64,000 nucleotides of DNA, taken from assembly GCA_026120185.1 (NCBI GenBank), contig JANUWF010002282.1, positions 372,001 to 436,000 of the forward strand, given 5' to 3'. This DNA is from Voacanga thouarsii. Its lineage: Eukaryota > Streptophyta > Magnoliopsida > Gentianales > Apocynaceae. Within the stretch, counting starts at the first letter, position 1; each line of letters opens with the position of its first letter. Shown here piece after piece: positions 47,254-58,866 of the stretch. The position numbers and the translations under genes were made by a program. Below the pieces are notes generated by a model. The model was not told where the DNA came from. It saw only the letters and a program-made list of their open reading frames with translations, and did no database searches.

Positions 47254-49001
47254 TGATGGGATTTCTATATCATAATAATGATTACTATGCCAGAAACTAA
47301 GAAATACAAGCCTAAAGATCACAAGCATGTGATTTAAAATAGATTTAACAAGGAACTAAAGGTAACGGTTTTACCTTTCTTTGTACGTCTGAAAAACAAA
47401 ATTTTCCTTCTTCTTGTCTAATGATTGTGGCGCGATACAACAATCCTCTTGATCAAACACCACGAGAGTCGAATGTGCAGCCACTACAATCACAGTGTGT
47501 GATTATCTCTAATAGAAATCTACACGGAGGATCACACTCAAGCACCAAGATTTTTCTGTGCAAGCAGAAAACAACAAGGCGGCTAGGGTTTTTGTTCTTC
47601 TTGTTTGCTGAAGAACCACGAGAAAGAAAGAAAAATGATGGGATTTGGAAGCTGTTGTTTTCGTGTATCCCCCCCCCCCCCCCTTAGGTTTCATGCATAT
47701 CTCCTATAAGTCACGAAAAAATACTGAAAAACTAAGATTTCTAAAATAATTAGATTTCTCTAATTGTAATTGCAATCATCAAGTTCTCATAATTACAATT
47801 TGGCCTATAAATTATAACTAATTATAATTTGACCATAACAACTTCTCTTTCTCGCAATTAACCCCACTATGTTATCAAATAACATCTTGAGTATATAATC
47901 CTCTATTGCGTGTGACCTATTAGGTTTTCCAGTAAATTAGTAGCGAACATGAATTAATTAAAACGTCTTTGAGATTAATAATCCATAATTAATTAGAATT
48001 AATCATATCAATTCTCATTAGGATTAGTTTATGAATTCATCAATTAATGAACCCATATTCCTAGATCAGGAGCGGTATCTAGCAACTCATCATAACCACC
48101 TAAGAGTCCAGAAAGTCAAGTGGCTTGACATGAACCCTTCAATAACAAACTAAAGTGTAATTAACTCCTTTCACCATACAATAACTCATTCGGTTTGGAG
48201 TACAGAATTAGTGCCAACCCCTTCCAGAATATATTAATTCTGGCCCGAATATAATAGTACTTGTACCAGGAACCCACTAATCTAGATGTATATCAATTGC
48301 AACTATTTCCAATACATAGTCGCCTTAGCCAAGGACATCTCGAGTTGTAATTCCTACAAGTGGCCGTGAGATATTTGCCCCTACTATTAGGAGTTGGTGA
48401 ATCCTTTATTGACCCTCTCAACTACTTTCGTTTACCTCACAATGTACCCAATATCCATCCCATAGGTGGCCCTCGATCTGGCTCCAGAGATTCGAATCAA
48501 AGCACAAAGCTTTGCAACCAAAGTACCTTGGAGATTTCAAGTCTAAGGATACTTGCACGTTTGCTATATTGAGATTATATTACTAGTATTAAATAGTTAT
48601 CCTTGTGATTATCTCATAGCTAGGTCATCTAATGTACTTGTTCTATTAACAAGCATCCATGTGTAACTTTAAGTATCTCAATACTCACGGATATGAGAAA
48701 CACCACCTGATCGAATCAGGAAGTCTAATACATGCTAGTATTAATGCATTAATGATGTCCAATCTCATTAATACTACGACTAGAGACTATTTAAGTACTA
48801 ACACCATACAATGTAGTAGGAATTTTATATCATGATCCCTATCATGATCTCCTTAACACAGTGTTGTATTAGGGACTTTATCTAACAGTTATGTTACACA
48901 AAAGTAAACAAAAGAAACTGTAAGATAAATAACGCATTTTATTAAATAAAATGTGTCATATACAACATACAAGTGATTGCCTCTAGGGCATAACACTAAC
49001 A
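47254..49001 (-). repeat. 5' LTR of copia A
   Basis: 1748 bases, TGATGGGATTTC to ACACTAACA in plus view. It is collinear with 6423-8164. A run of C at about 47670-47684 and numerous substitutions distinguish the two, so this insertion is fairly old. Confidence 0.9.
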
Positions 49002-49112
49002 CCAGTTTGGTGTTTTGCACTTTAATCTTTTATAATGACAAAGTAGGACAGTTATCTGAGAAATGGGGAAAAAGGAAAAAGAAAAAAAAAAGGAACAAAA
49101 AGGTGAAAATAG

Positions 49113-49230
49113 GGGAGCAACATGAGGACTTCCCAGGAGGTCGCCCATCCTAGTACTACTCTCACCTAAGCACACTTAACTTCGGAATTCTGATGGTATT
49201 CGGTGCATTAGTGCTAGTATGATCGCACCC
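49113..49230 (-). rRNA. 5S rRNA-like copy 3 (alpha)
   Basis: Full length, 118 bases; minus strand starts GGGTGCGATC and ends GTTGCTCCC. Relative to plant 5S it has several transitions in the control region (ACACTTAACTTCGGAATTC in plus view). Confidence 0.85.
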
Positions 49231-49735
49231 ATTTGAGATAATGCACTTTAATATTTTATAATGACAAAGTAGGACGGTTGTCAGACTTTTACACAATGAG
49301 AATAATGAGAAGAAAAAATAAAGTTAGAAAAACTGGAAAATTAATGAATGACCGTATATTATAGTTATAAAATATCTACTCGGTTGCGAAGTTATGAGAA
49401 AATCAAATATACTTTTGAGAAAGAACAGAATAGAAAAGCGGTTCCAGTCTAAATCAAATTGCAAAAATCTGGATTGGATAGGGTTGGATGGAGAAAATCT
49501 GCGGGGACGAAATAAATCAGAATGTACGGACGTAGTCGCAAACTTGGCAGGATTTTTCCACGAATTTGATCTGAATTGAGACGAGATGAGAAAAATGAAC
49601 CCCAAAAAAAAAAAAATCTAATTCTATTGAATTGCAGTCCATATTAAGGACATATTAACGGGGTAAAAAAAAATCAAAATAGACGTCAGTGAAATGTGTA
49701 AAAATGAAAAATAAAAGAATAAAAAGGCGAAAAGA

Positions 49736-49801
49736 GCCCATGCACACTTAAGTTCATAGTTCTGATGGGATTCGGTGCATTAGGGCTGGTATAGTCGTAC
49801 C
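49736..49801 (-). pseudogene. 5S copy 4 (beta), 3' half deleted
   Basis: Only the first 66 bases of the gene remain. The plus view goes from spacer GGCGAAAAGA straight to GCCCATGCACACTTAAG, so the 3' half and its TAGTACTAGG motif are gone. Confidence 0.82.
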
Positions 49802-50314
49802 AGTTCGGTGCTATACACTTTAATCTTTTTTAATAACAAAGTAGGATGGTTATTAGACTTTTGCACAAGGGGATTATCAGTAAGAAAAAATTAAGTTTGG
49901 AGAAGTGGAAACTTAATGCACGATCATATCTTATAAGAAAAAAAATATCAACTCGAATGCAAAGTTATGAGAATTAAAATATCCATAAGAGTTACAACCG
50001 AAGGGAGAAGCGGTTTTGGCCTGAATCAAATTATAGAAAGTGGGTTTGACAGGGTCGGATGAAAAGAATCATTAGGGAAGAAAAAAATAAGAACGTACGG
50101 ATATAGTCAGGAACTTGGCAGGATATAACTCGGGATTGATCTGGCTTGTAGCAAAGCGATAAAAATGAACAAAAAAATAAAAATAAAAACTTCGTTTTGC
50201 TTCGAATTGCTATCCTCGTCAGGGACATATTAATAGAGCAAATAAGAAATAAATTGAAATGGTTGTATAAGAAAGAAGGAAAAAGAAAAAAAAAAGACAA
50301 AAAATCGAAAAGAG

Positions 50315-50431
50315 GGGTGCAACACGAGGACTTCTAAGGGGTTACCCATCCTAGTACTACTCTCGCCCAAGCACACTTAACTTCAAAGTTCTGATGGAAT
50401 CCAGTGCATTACTGTTCGTATGGTTGCACCC
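50315..50431 (-). rRNA. 5S rRNA-like copy 5 (alpha)
   Basis: 117 bases, nearly collinear with plant 5S. It has CpG-site changes such as GTTGCACCC for GTCGCACCC and ACACTTAAC for ACGCTTAAC in plus view. Confidence 0.87.
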
Positions 50432-50461
50432 GTTTGGAACGATGCACTTTAATCTTTTATA
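50432..50461 (-). promoter_or_regulatory. Upstream 5S promoter elements (example: copy 5)
   Basis: On the minus strand TATAAAAG lies at -30 to -23, GC at about -13 and C at -1 relative to the 5S start. This is the known plant 5S upstream arrangement. The same elements recur before most copies in the array. Confidence 0.7.
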
Positions 50462-50938
50462 ATGACAAAGTACGACAGTTATCAGACTTATGCACAACAA
50501 GAATAATGGAAAGAAAAAATAAAATTAGAAACTATGGAAATTAATGGATGACCGTATATTATAGTAAAAAAAATACCTACTCGGATGTGAAGTTATTGGA
50601 ATTCAAATATCTGTGAGAGGTAGAATCGAACCGAGAAGCGATTTTGGCCCAAAAAGAATTGCAGAAAGCTAGATTGGATCGGGTTGGATGGAGAAAATTG
50701 GTAGGGGTGAAATAAATCATAATGTACGAACATAGTCGCAAACTTGACAGGATATAACCCGGTTTTGATCTGGATTGAAACGATATGAGAAAAATGAACC
50801 AAAAAAAAAAAAATTCTTGTTGTATCGAATTGTAGCCCACATTAGGGACATATTAACGGGGTAAAAAAGAAATAAATCGAAACGGATGGTAGCGAAAAGG
50901 GGAATAAGGAAAAAAAAGGAATAAAAAGGCAAAAAGAA

Positions 50939-51053
50939 GGGTGCAAGACGAGGTCTTCCTAGGGTGTCTCCCATCCTAGTATTAGTTTCACCCATGCATG
51001 CTTAAGTTCATAGTTATGATGGGATCCGGTGCATTATGGCTAGTATAGTCGCA
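50939..51053 (-). rRNA. 5S rRNA-like copy 6 (beta)
   Basis: Near full length. Beta markers in plus view are CATGCATGCTTAAGTTC and AGTTTGGTGCTATGC. The 5' end is damaged: GTCGCATAG in place of GTCGCACCAG. Confidence 0.82.
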
Positions 51054-51568
51054 TAGTTTGGTGCTATGCACTTTAATCTTTTTTAATGACAAAGTAGGAC
51101 GGTAATCAGACTTTTGCACAAGGGGATTATCGGGAAGAAAAAATTAAGTTTGGAGAAGTGGAAACTTAATGAACGATTGTATATTACAAGAAAAAAAATA
51201 TCAACTCGGATGCAATGTTATGAGAATTAAAATATCCATGCGAGTTACAACCGAAATGAGAAGCGGTTTCGGCCCGAATAAAATTGTAGAAAGCGGGTAT
51301 GACAGGGTTGGATGAAAAAAATCATCAAGGACAAAATAAATAAGAACGTACGGATATAGTTGGGAACTTGGTAGGATATAACCTGGGTTTGATCTGGCTT
51401 GCAACTAGGCGAGAAAAATAAGCAAAATAAAAAATAAAAACTCTGTTTCTCTTCGAATTGTTGTCCATATTACGGACATATTAACGGAACAAATAAGAAA
51501 TAAATCAAAATAGTTATCTGAGAAATGGGGAAAAAGAAAAAAAAAAGAGACAAAAAGGAGAAAAGAGG

Positions 51569-51686
51569 GGGTGCTACACGAGTACTTCCCAAGGGGTCAC
51601 CCATCCTAGTACTACTCTCCCTTAAGCACACTTAATTTCAAAGTTCTCATAGAATCCGATGCATTACTGCAGGTATGGTCGCACCC
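51569..51686 (-). rRNA. 5S rRNA-like copy 7 (alpha)
   Basis: 118 bases; the TAGTACTACTCTCCC and GGTATGGTCGCACCC segments are well kept in plus view, with changes at AATTTCAAAGTTCTCAT. Confidence 0.86.
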
Positions 51687-51944
51687 CGTTTGTAATGATG
51701 CATTTTAATCTTTTATATTGACGAAGGATGACAGTTATCATACTTTAGTACAAGGGGAATAACGGGAAGAAAAAATAAAGTTAGAAAAAGGGTAAACTTC
51801 ATGGACAACCGTATGTTATAGTTAAAAAATACCCATTGGGATGCAAAGTTATGAGAAAATCAAATATCTATGAGAGTTAGAATCGAACCGAGAAGCGGTT
51901 CCGGCCCGAATCGAATTGAAGAAAGCTCAATTAGATCGGATTAT

Positions 51945-53738
51945 TGAAGGCATAGAAACAGAAAACACAAGGCACGCAACAGAAGCGAAAACAAAACAAA
52001 ATTGGAAAAACTCATGAACAGGGGAATCAAACAGAGCCGGCGCCAGCTCCGACAGCCCTAGCCGGAGGCGGTCATGCTCTACATGGATTTTGAGGTTCAA
52101 AAATAATACCTCTTTTCCTCGTTCTAAGAATTGGCTAGACTGGAACATGCGCAACCGGGGTAAGTGTGCTGGTGGAAACCTTTGGTGCGATTCCTGCAAA
52201 TCTCCTACTCCGTCTTTGCATCTAGGTGAACACCAAACTCTTGGTCTTTCAGTATATGGCCTGCCTAATTCCATTTGGTGAACAACTTACAAGGCTCGGG
52301 AACTTTCTTGGAGAGACAGAGAGAGAGACGTCTGGCAATTCTTCCATATTGAGAAAAGGCTGTCCAAAACAATGTTATATCCAATCCTCTTGTTTAACCT
52401 AAATAAAAACCCTAGGTTAAATTGGACTAGGCCATTGCACTTTTATTTTAATCTTTTAGGCTTAATTAATTATTCCAATTAGAACCAAATAAATGGCCCA
52501 ATTAATAAATAATCTTTTAGCCCAAATAAACTAGTCCAATTAATAGGCCTATATTAGTTTAGCCCCAGGTTAATCTTTAATTATTCAAACTTGGCCAAAG
52601 CCCTAAATAATTAATTAACCCACTAAACTAATTTAATTAATTCTCTCTCTCCATGGAACTTTATTTTATTTTATCCTAACAATTAATTAGGCTACTTAAA
52701 TAAAATAAATTCCATTTAATTTAAGATCAATTCCTTAGCCCGTATTTAATTAGGACTCACGGTATATATTGGGGACCAAAAGACACACCACCTTGGCTAC
52801 TAAATTGACCAAAATACCCTTACCATATAAATAGCTGTATTTTACATTTTAAATAATCCTTAATATCAACATAATGAAATATTGGTCCCAAGGACAATGT
52901 TGCGTTAGCAAAGTCTCCGACCTACAGGTGTAATGACTAAATACCCCTCTATACATCGCCATTCATTTAGAGAGGAAGAAGTGTACTAACACCTTTCTAA
53001 TTGACATCTACCATCCTCAGGCTTCTAGTCCATTGATCCATTACTTCCTGAATTGTTTTCTCTTTCCAAGGGAGCTACCCTAAAGCAAATATCCAAGTCA
53101 TGTTTCCCTAGATATTTAGATCATTCAGACAACCACAAGGGGTGATATAGTATAGAAACTATCTTGTACAAGTCTGTCTGAACTAACTAGTCACACATAC
53201 CCAACATGCAAGTATATTGGCCCTACGATAGAACCTCAACTATAACATATCAAAGCATATGCTTCCAACTTCATCAGACCACCAACTCATACTCAAGTCA
53301 TAGAGTACTATTCCACGCTATAGCTATTGCAGTCTAGGTTTCTACCATTTAGTACTTTAAGAAACCACTACTACAGGTCCTGTTCTATGTATTCAAATTA
53401 CGTTTATGTCATGAAGTGAGTAGACTATTCACTGGCTAAAGGTAAGCCATTTCCCATTTAGAATTCACAACATAATAACCTAGACATGATGAGATTCTCA
53501 TTCTCATCAATCGGTTAAGAACTAATGTTTATGTGTTAAGTAACTCGTGATCTATACTTTACTGTGAAAGACCTCCATTCACATGGACCACTCACTTAAA
53601 CATAATGGGTCTTTTCCAAATGAAATTGTGCACAAATAAAAATGTAAATTCACAAACATTTTCTGAAAATAAATTCTTTTATTAAAACATTCGATATTTA
53701 CATCAGAAACCTAGTCTAAGAAGGCATATCTCCCAACA
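51945..53738 (-). mobile_element. Solo LTR-B (minus) in a 5S spacer
   Basis: 1794 bases, TGAAGGCATAGAAACAG to ATATCTCCCAACA in plus view, with 5S type II spacer on both sides. The right flank starts ATCGG. The left flank has ATCGG followed by five extra bases (ATTAT) before the LTR, so the expected 5-base duplication is only present if those bases were added later. Confidence 0.88.
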
Positions 53739-54004
53739 ATCGGATGGAAAAAATTGGCAAGAATGGAATAAATCAGAACATACGTACATAGTCGCAAACT
53801 TGGCTGGATTTAACCCAGGTTTGATCTGGATTGAAACAATATGAGAAAAATGAACCCAAAAAAAAAAAACCCAGGTTGTATCGAATTGTACCCCGTGTTA
53901 GTGACCTATTAACGGAGTAAAAGAGAAATAAATCAAATTGGATGTCATAGAAATAGGGAAAAAGGAAAAAAAAAAAAAAAGAGGGAATGAAAAGGCGAAA
54001 ACAG

Positions 54005-54073
54005 GGGTGCTACACGAGGACTTCCCATCAGAGTTCTGATTGGATCCGGTGCATAAGTGTTGGTATGGTCGCA
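54005..54073 (-). pseudogene. 5S copy 8 (beta), internal deletion
   Basis: In plus view GAGGACTTCCCATC is joined directly to AGAGTTCTGATTGGATCC, removing about 45-50 bases of the gene. Copy 15 has the same junction. Confidence 0.85.
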
Positions 54074-54591
54074 AAAGTTTGGTGCTATGCGCTTACTCTT
54101 TTATAATGTCGAAGTAGGATGGTTATCAGACTTTTGTACAAGGGGAATAACGGGAAGAAAAAATAAAGTTAGGAAAAGAGAAAACTAAATGGGTGATCAT
54201 AAATTATAAGAAAACAATAACCTCTCAGATGCGAAGTTATGAAAATTCAAATATTCGTGATAGTTATAACAGAGCCGAGAAGTGGTTTCTGCCTGAATCA
54301 AATTGTAGAAAGCGGGTTTGACCGAGTCAGATGAAAAAAATTTTAAGGGATGAAATAAATAAGAACGTACGGATATAGTTGCGAAGTTTGCAAGATATAA
54401 CTTGGGTTTGATCTGGGTTGAACCCTGGCGAGAAAAATGAGCAAAAATAAATAAATAAATAAACTCTATTGCTTCAAATTACTGTTCACGTTAGGGACAT
54501 ATTTACGGAGCAAATAAGAAATAAATCAAAACAGTTATCTGAGAAATAAGGAAAAAGGAAAAAAAAAAAAGTGACAACAAGGCAAAAAGAG

Positions 54592-54708
54592 GGGTGCAAC
54601 AAGGGGACTTCCAGGGGGTCACCAATCCTAGTACTACTATTGCCCAAGAACGCTTAACATCGGTGTTTAGATGGGATCCGTAGCATTAGTGCTGGTATGG
54701 TCACACCC
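54592..54708 (-). rRNA. 5S rRNA-like copy 9 (alpha)
   Basis: 117 bases; keeps GGTCACC and CGCTTAAC in plus view, but ATCCGTAGCATTAG replaces ATCCGGTGCATTAG and TCACACCC replaces TCGCACCC. Confidence 0.85.
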
Positions 54709-55218
54709 ATTTGGAACGACATGCTTTTATATTTTATAATGATAAAGTAGAATGGTTATCAGACTTTTTCACAAGGGGAATAACGTGAAGAAATAATAAA
54801 GTTAGGAAAAGTGAAAACTTATTGGATGATCATATATTTTAAGAAAAAAAGTACCTACTCAGATGCGAAGTTAAGAGAATTCAAATATCCGTGAGAGTTA
54901 AAATCGAACCGAGATGCAGTTTTGGCCTAAATCGAATTAAAGAAAGCGGGTTTGATCGAGTTAGATGAAAAAAATCATCATGGATGAAATAAATAAGAAC
55001 GTACAGATATAGTCACGAACTTGGGAGGATATAACCCGTGTTTGATCTGGGTTGAAGCCAGGCGAGAAAAATGAGCAAGAAATAAAAATAAAAATTCCAT
55101 TGCTTCGAATTGTTGTCCACATTAGGGACATATTAACAGAGTAAATAAGAAATAAATCGAAATGGTTGTCTAAGAAAAAAGGAAAAGGGAAAAAAAGACA
55201 CAAAAAGATGAAAAGAGA

Positions 55219-55335
55219 GGGGCAACAAATGGACTTCCCAGTTGGTCATGTGTCGTAGTACTACTATCACCCAAGCATGCTTAACTTTGGAGTTTTGATG
55301 GGATCCAGTGCATTAGTGCTGGTATGGTCGCACCC
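55219..55335 (-). rRNA. 5S rRNA-like copy 10 (alpha)
   Basis: 117 bases; the 5' third is well kept (GCATTAGTGCTGGTATGG in plus view) while the 3' third is altered (GTTGGTCATGTGTCGTAG). Confidence 0.85.
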
Positions 55336-55708
55336 ATTTGGAACAATGCAATTTAATAATTTATAATAACAAAGTAGGATGGTTATTTGACTTTTGCACA
55401 AGGAGAATAACGAGAAGAAAAAATAAAATTAGAAAAAGTGGAAACTTAATGGGCGACCGTATGTTATTGTTAAAAAATACCCACTCGGATGCGATGTTAT
55501 GAGAATTCAAATATTCGTGAGAGCTAGAACCAAAACGAGAAGCGGTTCAGCCCAAATCGAATTGTAGAAAGTTGGATTTGATAGGGTCAGATGGAGAAAA
55601 TCAGTAGGCACGAAATAAATCAAAACATATGACATAGTCGCAAACTTGGCAGGATATATCCCGAGTTTGATCTAGATTAAAACGATATGAGAAAAATGAA
55701 CAAAATAA

Positions 55709-55814
<106 letters not shown>

Positions 55815-56322
55815 TTGGGTGTTATGCGCTCTAATCTTTTATATTAACAAAGTAGGACGGTTATCAGACTTTTGCATAAGGAGATTAATAGGAAGAAAAA
55901 ATAAAGTTCAGAGAAGTGGAAACTTAATGGATGACCATATATTATAAGAAAATAATACCCACTCGAATGCAAAGTTGTGAGAATTCAAATATTTGTGAGA
56001 GTTAGAACTGAACTGAGAAGCTGTTTAGGCCCAAATCGAATTGTAGAAAGCGGGTTTGACCGGGTCGAATGAAAAAAATTATCTGGGACAAAATAAATAT
56101 GAAGGTACAGATATAGTCGTGAACTTGGTAAGATATAACCTGGGTTTGATTTTGGTTGAAGCCATGCGAGAAAAATGAAGTAAAATAAATAAATAAAAAC
56201 TCCGTTGCATCAAATTGTTGTCCACGTTAGGGACATATTAATGGAGCATATAAGAAATGAATGGAAATAATGGCCTGAGAAATGGGGACAAAGGAAAAAA
56301 AAAGACAAAAAGGCGACAAAAG

Positions 56323-56440
56323 GGGTGCAGCATGAGTACTTCCCTATGGGTCACCCATCCTAGTACTACTCTCACCTAAGCAAGCATAACTTCAGAGTTC
56401 TGATGGGATCCGGTGCATTAATGCTGGTATGGTCTCACCC
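56323..56440 (-). rRNA. 5S rRNA-like copy 11 (alpha)
   Basis: 118 bases; one of the better kept copies, with GGTCACCCATCCTAGTACT and GGATCCGGTGCATTA intact in plus view. Changes include CAAGCATAAC for CACGCTTAAC and GTCTCACCC at the 5' end. Confidence 0.87.
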
Positions 56441-56956
56441 ATTTGGAATGAAGCACTTTAATCATTTATAATGACAAAGTTGGATGGTTGTCAGACTTTG
56501 GCACGAGTAGAATATCAGGAAGAAAAAATAAAGTTAGAAAAAGTGGAAAATTAATGGATGACCGTATATTATAGTAAAAAAAAAAAACCCCACTCGAATG
56601 CTAAGATATGAGAATTTAAATTTTCATGAGAGTTAGAACCGAACTGAGAAGCTGTTCCGACATAAAACGAATTGCAAAAAGCTAGATTGGATCGGGTCGG
56701 ATGGAAAAAATTTATTTGGACGAAATCAATCAGATGGTACCGACATAGTCGCAATCTTGACAAGATATAACTCGGGTTTGATATGGATTGAAATGATAAG
56801 AGAAAAATGAACCAAAAAAAAAAAAAAATAACCTTGTTGTATCGAATTGCAGCCTGCATTACAGACATATTGATGGGGCAAAAAAGAAATAAATCGAAAC
56901 GGATGTTAGCAAATTGGGGAAAAAGGAAAAAAAAAAGGAATAAAAAGGCAAAAAAA

Positions 56957-57074
56957 GGTGTACAACATGAGGATTTCTCAGTGGGTCTCCCTTCCTTATA
57001 CTATTTTTGCCCATGCACGTTGAAGTTCGTAGATCTAATGGGATCTAGTGCATCAGGGCTAGTATAGTCGGACC
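56957..57074 (-). rRNA. 5S rRNA-like copy 12 (beta)
   Basis: 118 bases but strongly altered: the ATCCTAGTACTACTC stretch reads TTCCTTATACTATTT in plus view. Beta markers TGAAGTTCGTAG and CAGTTTAGTGCTATAC are present. Confidence 0.8.
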
Positions 57075-57597
57075 AGTTTAGTGCTATACACTTTAATCTT
57101 TTTTAATGACAAAGCAAGACAGTTATTAGACTTTTGCACAAGGAGATTAACGGGAAGAAAGAATTAAGTTTGGAGAAGTGAAAACTTAATGGACAACCGT
57201 ATATTATAAGAAAAAAAAAATATCAACTTAGATGCGAAGTTATGATATTTAAAATATCCGTGAGAGTTACAACCGAAACGAGAAGCAGTTTCGGCCTGAA
57301 TCGAATTGTAGAAAGTGGCTATGTTTGGGTCAGGTGAAAAAAATCATCAAGGATGAAATAAATATGAACGTACGGATATAGTCCAGAACTTGGTAGGATA
57401 TAACCCGGGTCTGATCAGGCTTGCAGCCAGGTGAGAAAAATGAACCAAAAAATAAAAATAAAAATAAAAACTTCATTTTGCTTCAAAATGCTGTCCACGT
57501 TAGGGACATATTAAGGGAGCAAATAAGAAATAAATCAAAACAGTTGTCTGAGAAATAGGGGGAAAGGAAAAAAAAAAGAGACAAAAAGGCAAAAAGA

Positions 57598-57715
57598 GGG
57601 ATGCTACACGAGGACTTTCCAGGGGTCACGCATCGTAGTGCTACTCTCGCCCAAGTACGCTTAACTTTGAAGATTTGATGGAATTTGGTGCATTATTTCT
57701 GGTTTGGTCACACTC
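57598..57715 (-). rRNA. 5S rRNA-like copy 13 (alpha)
   Basis: 118 bases; CTACTCTCGCCCAAG is kept in plus view, but GGATCCGGTG reads GAATTTGGTG and the 5' end reads GTCACACTC. Confidence 0.84.
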
Positions 57716-58221
57716 GTTTGGAACGATACTCTTTAACCTTTTATATTGACAAAGTACGACAGTTATCAGACTTATGCACAAGGAGAATAATGGGAAGAAA
57801 AAATAAAATTAGAAAAAGTGAAAATTAATGGACGACCATATATTATAGTAAAAAAATACACACCCGCATGTGAAGTTATGAGAATTCAAATATCCATGAG
57901 AGGTAGAATCAAATCGAGAAGCGGTTCTGGCTTAAAACAAATTGCAAAGGGCTGGATTGGATCGGGTCAGATGGAGAAAATCGGTTGGGTTAAAATAAAT
58001 TAGAACGTACGGACATAGTCTCAAACTTGACAGGATATAACTCGGGTTTAATTTGGATTGAGATGATATGAGAAAAATGAACAAAAAAATAAAAAAACCC
58101 TGTTATATCGAATTGCAGCCTACGTTCGGGACATATTAACGGGGCAAAAAAGAAATAAATCGAAACGTATGTTAGAGAAATGGGGAAAAAGGAAAAAAAA
58201 GGAATAAAAAGGTGTAAAGAG

Positions 58222-58237
58222 AGGTGCAACATAAGGA
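58222..58237 (-). pseudogene. 5S copy 14, 16-base remnant
   Basis: Only the 3' end of a 5S gene (AGGTGCAACATAAGGA in plus view) remains before the sequence jumps into upstream spacer (TGGTTATCAAAC). A deletion removed the rest. Confidence 0.7.
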
Positions 58238-58705
58238 TGGTTATCAAACTTTTGCACAAAGAGAATATTGGGAAGAAAAAATAAAGTTAGAAAAATGGAA
58301 AACTTAATGGGCGACCATATGTTATAGTTAAAAAATACCCAGTCAGATGCAAAGTTATGAGAAATTCAAATATCCATGAGAGTTAGAATCGAACCAAGTA
58401 GCGGTTCTGGTCTGAATCGAATTGCAAAAAGCTAGATTGGATCAGATCGAATGGAAAAAATTGGTAGGGATGAAATAAATCTAAACGTACGGACAAAGTC
58501 ACAAACTTAACTAGGTAAAACCCATGTTTGATCTATATTTAAACAATATGAGAACAATGAACAAAAAAAAAAAAAAAACCCAATTGTATCAAATTGCAGC
58601 TCGTGTTAGTAACATATTAACGGGGTAAAAGAGAAATAAATAAAAAAGGATGTCAGAGAAATGGGGAAAAAGGAAAAAAAAAAAGGAATAAGAAGGCGAA
58701 AAGAG

Positions 58706-58774
58706 GGGCGCAACACGAGGACTTCCCATCGGAGTTCGGATTGGATCCGGTGCATAATTGCTGATATGGTCACA
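58706..58774 (-). pseudogene. 5S copy 15 (beta), same internal deletion as copy 8
   Basis: GAGGACTTCCCATC is joined to GGAGTTCGGATTGGATCC in plus view. The flanking CAAGTTTGGTGCTATGCGC is also shared with copy 8. Confidence 0.85.
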
Positions 58775-58866
58775 CAAGTTTGGTGCTATGCGCTTAATCT
58801 TTTATAATGACAAAGTAGGATGGTTATCAAACTTTTATACATGGGGAATAACGGGAAGAAAAAATT

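Larger units (their letters stand above)
6423..49001 (-). mobile_element. Copia element A, split by nested insertions
   Basis: A Ty1/copia retrotransposon on the minus strand runs from its 5' LTR (47254-49001) to its 3' LTR (6423-8164). Its own pieces appear right to left in proper order: PBS, long leader, gag start, integrase, RT/RNase H, PPT. The rest of the interval is younger insertions. The left flank ends GCACCAA and the right flank begins CCAGTTTGG; other 5S units read GCACCAGTTTGG there, so the insertion split one 5S unit and the target duplication was about ACCAR, with one base shared or lost. The long LTRs and 2.1 kb leader recall the Angela/BARE-1 type, which is tentative. Confidence 0.85.
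49002..51944 (-). repeat. Middle segment of the 5S rDNA array
   Basis: Five 5S-like genes (copies 3-7) lie here with a spacing of about 570-635 bases. They alternate between two gene types and two spacer types. The first bases, CCAGTTTGGTG, are the upstream region of copy 2, separated by copia A. The spacer before copy 3 is shortened: the sequence passes from AGGACAGTTATC directly to TGAGAAATGG. Confidence 0.9.
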
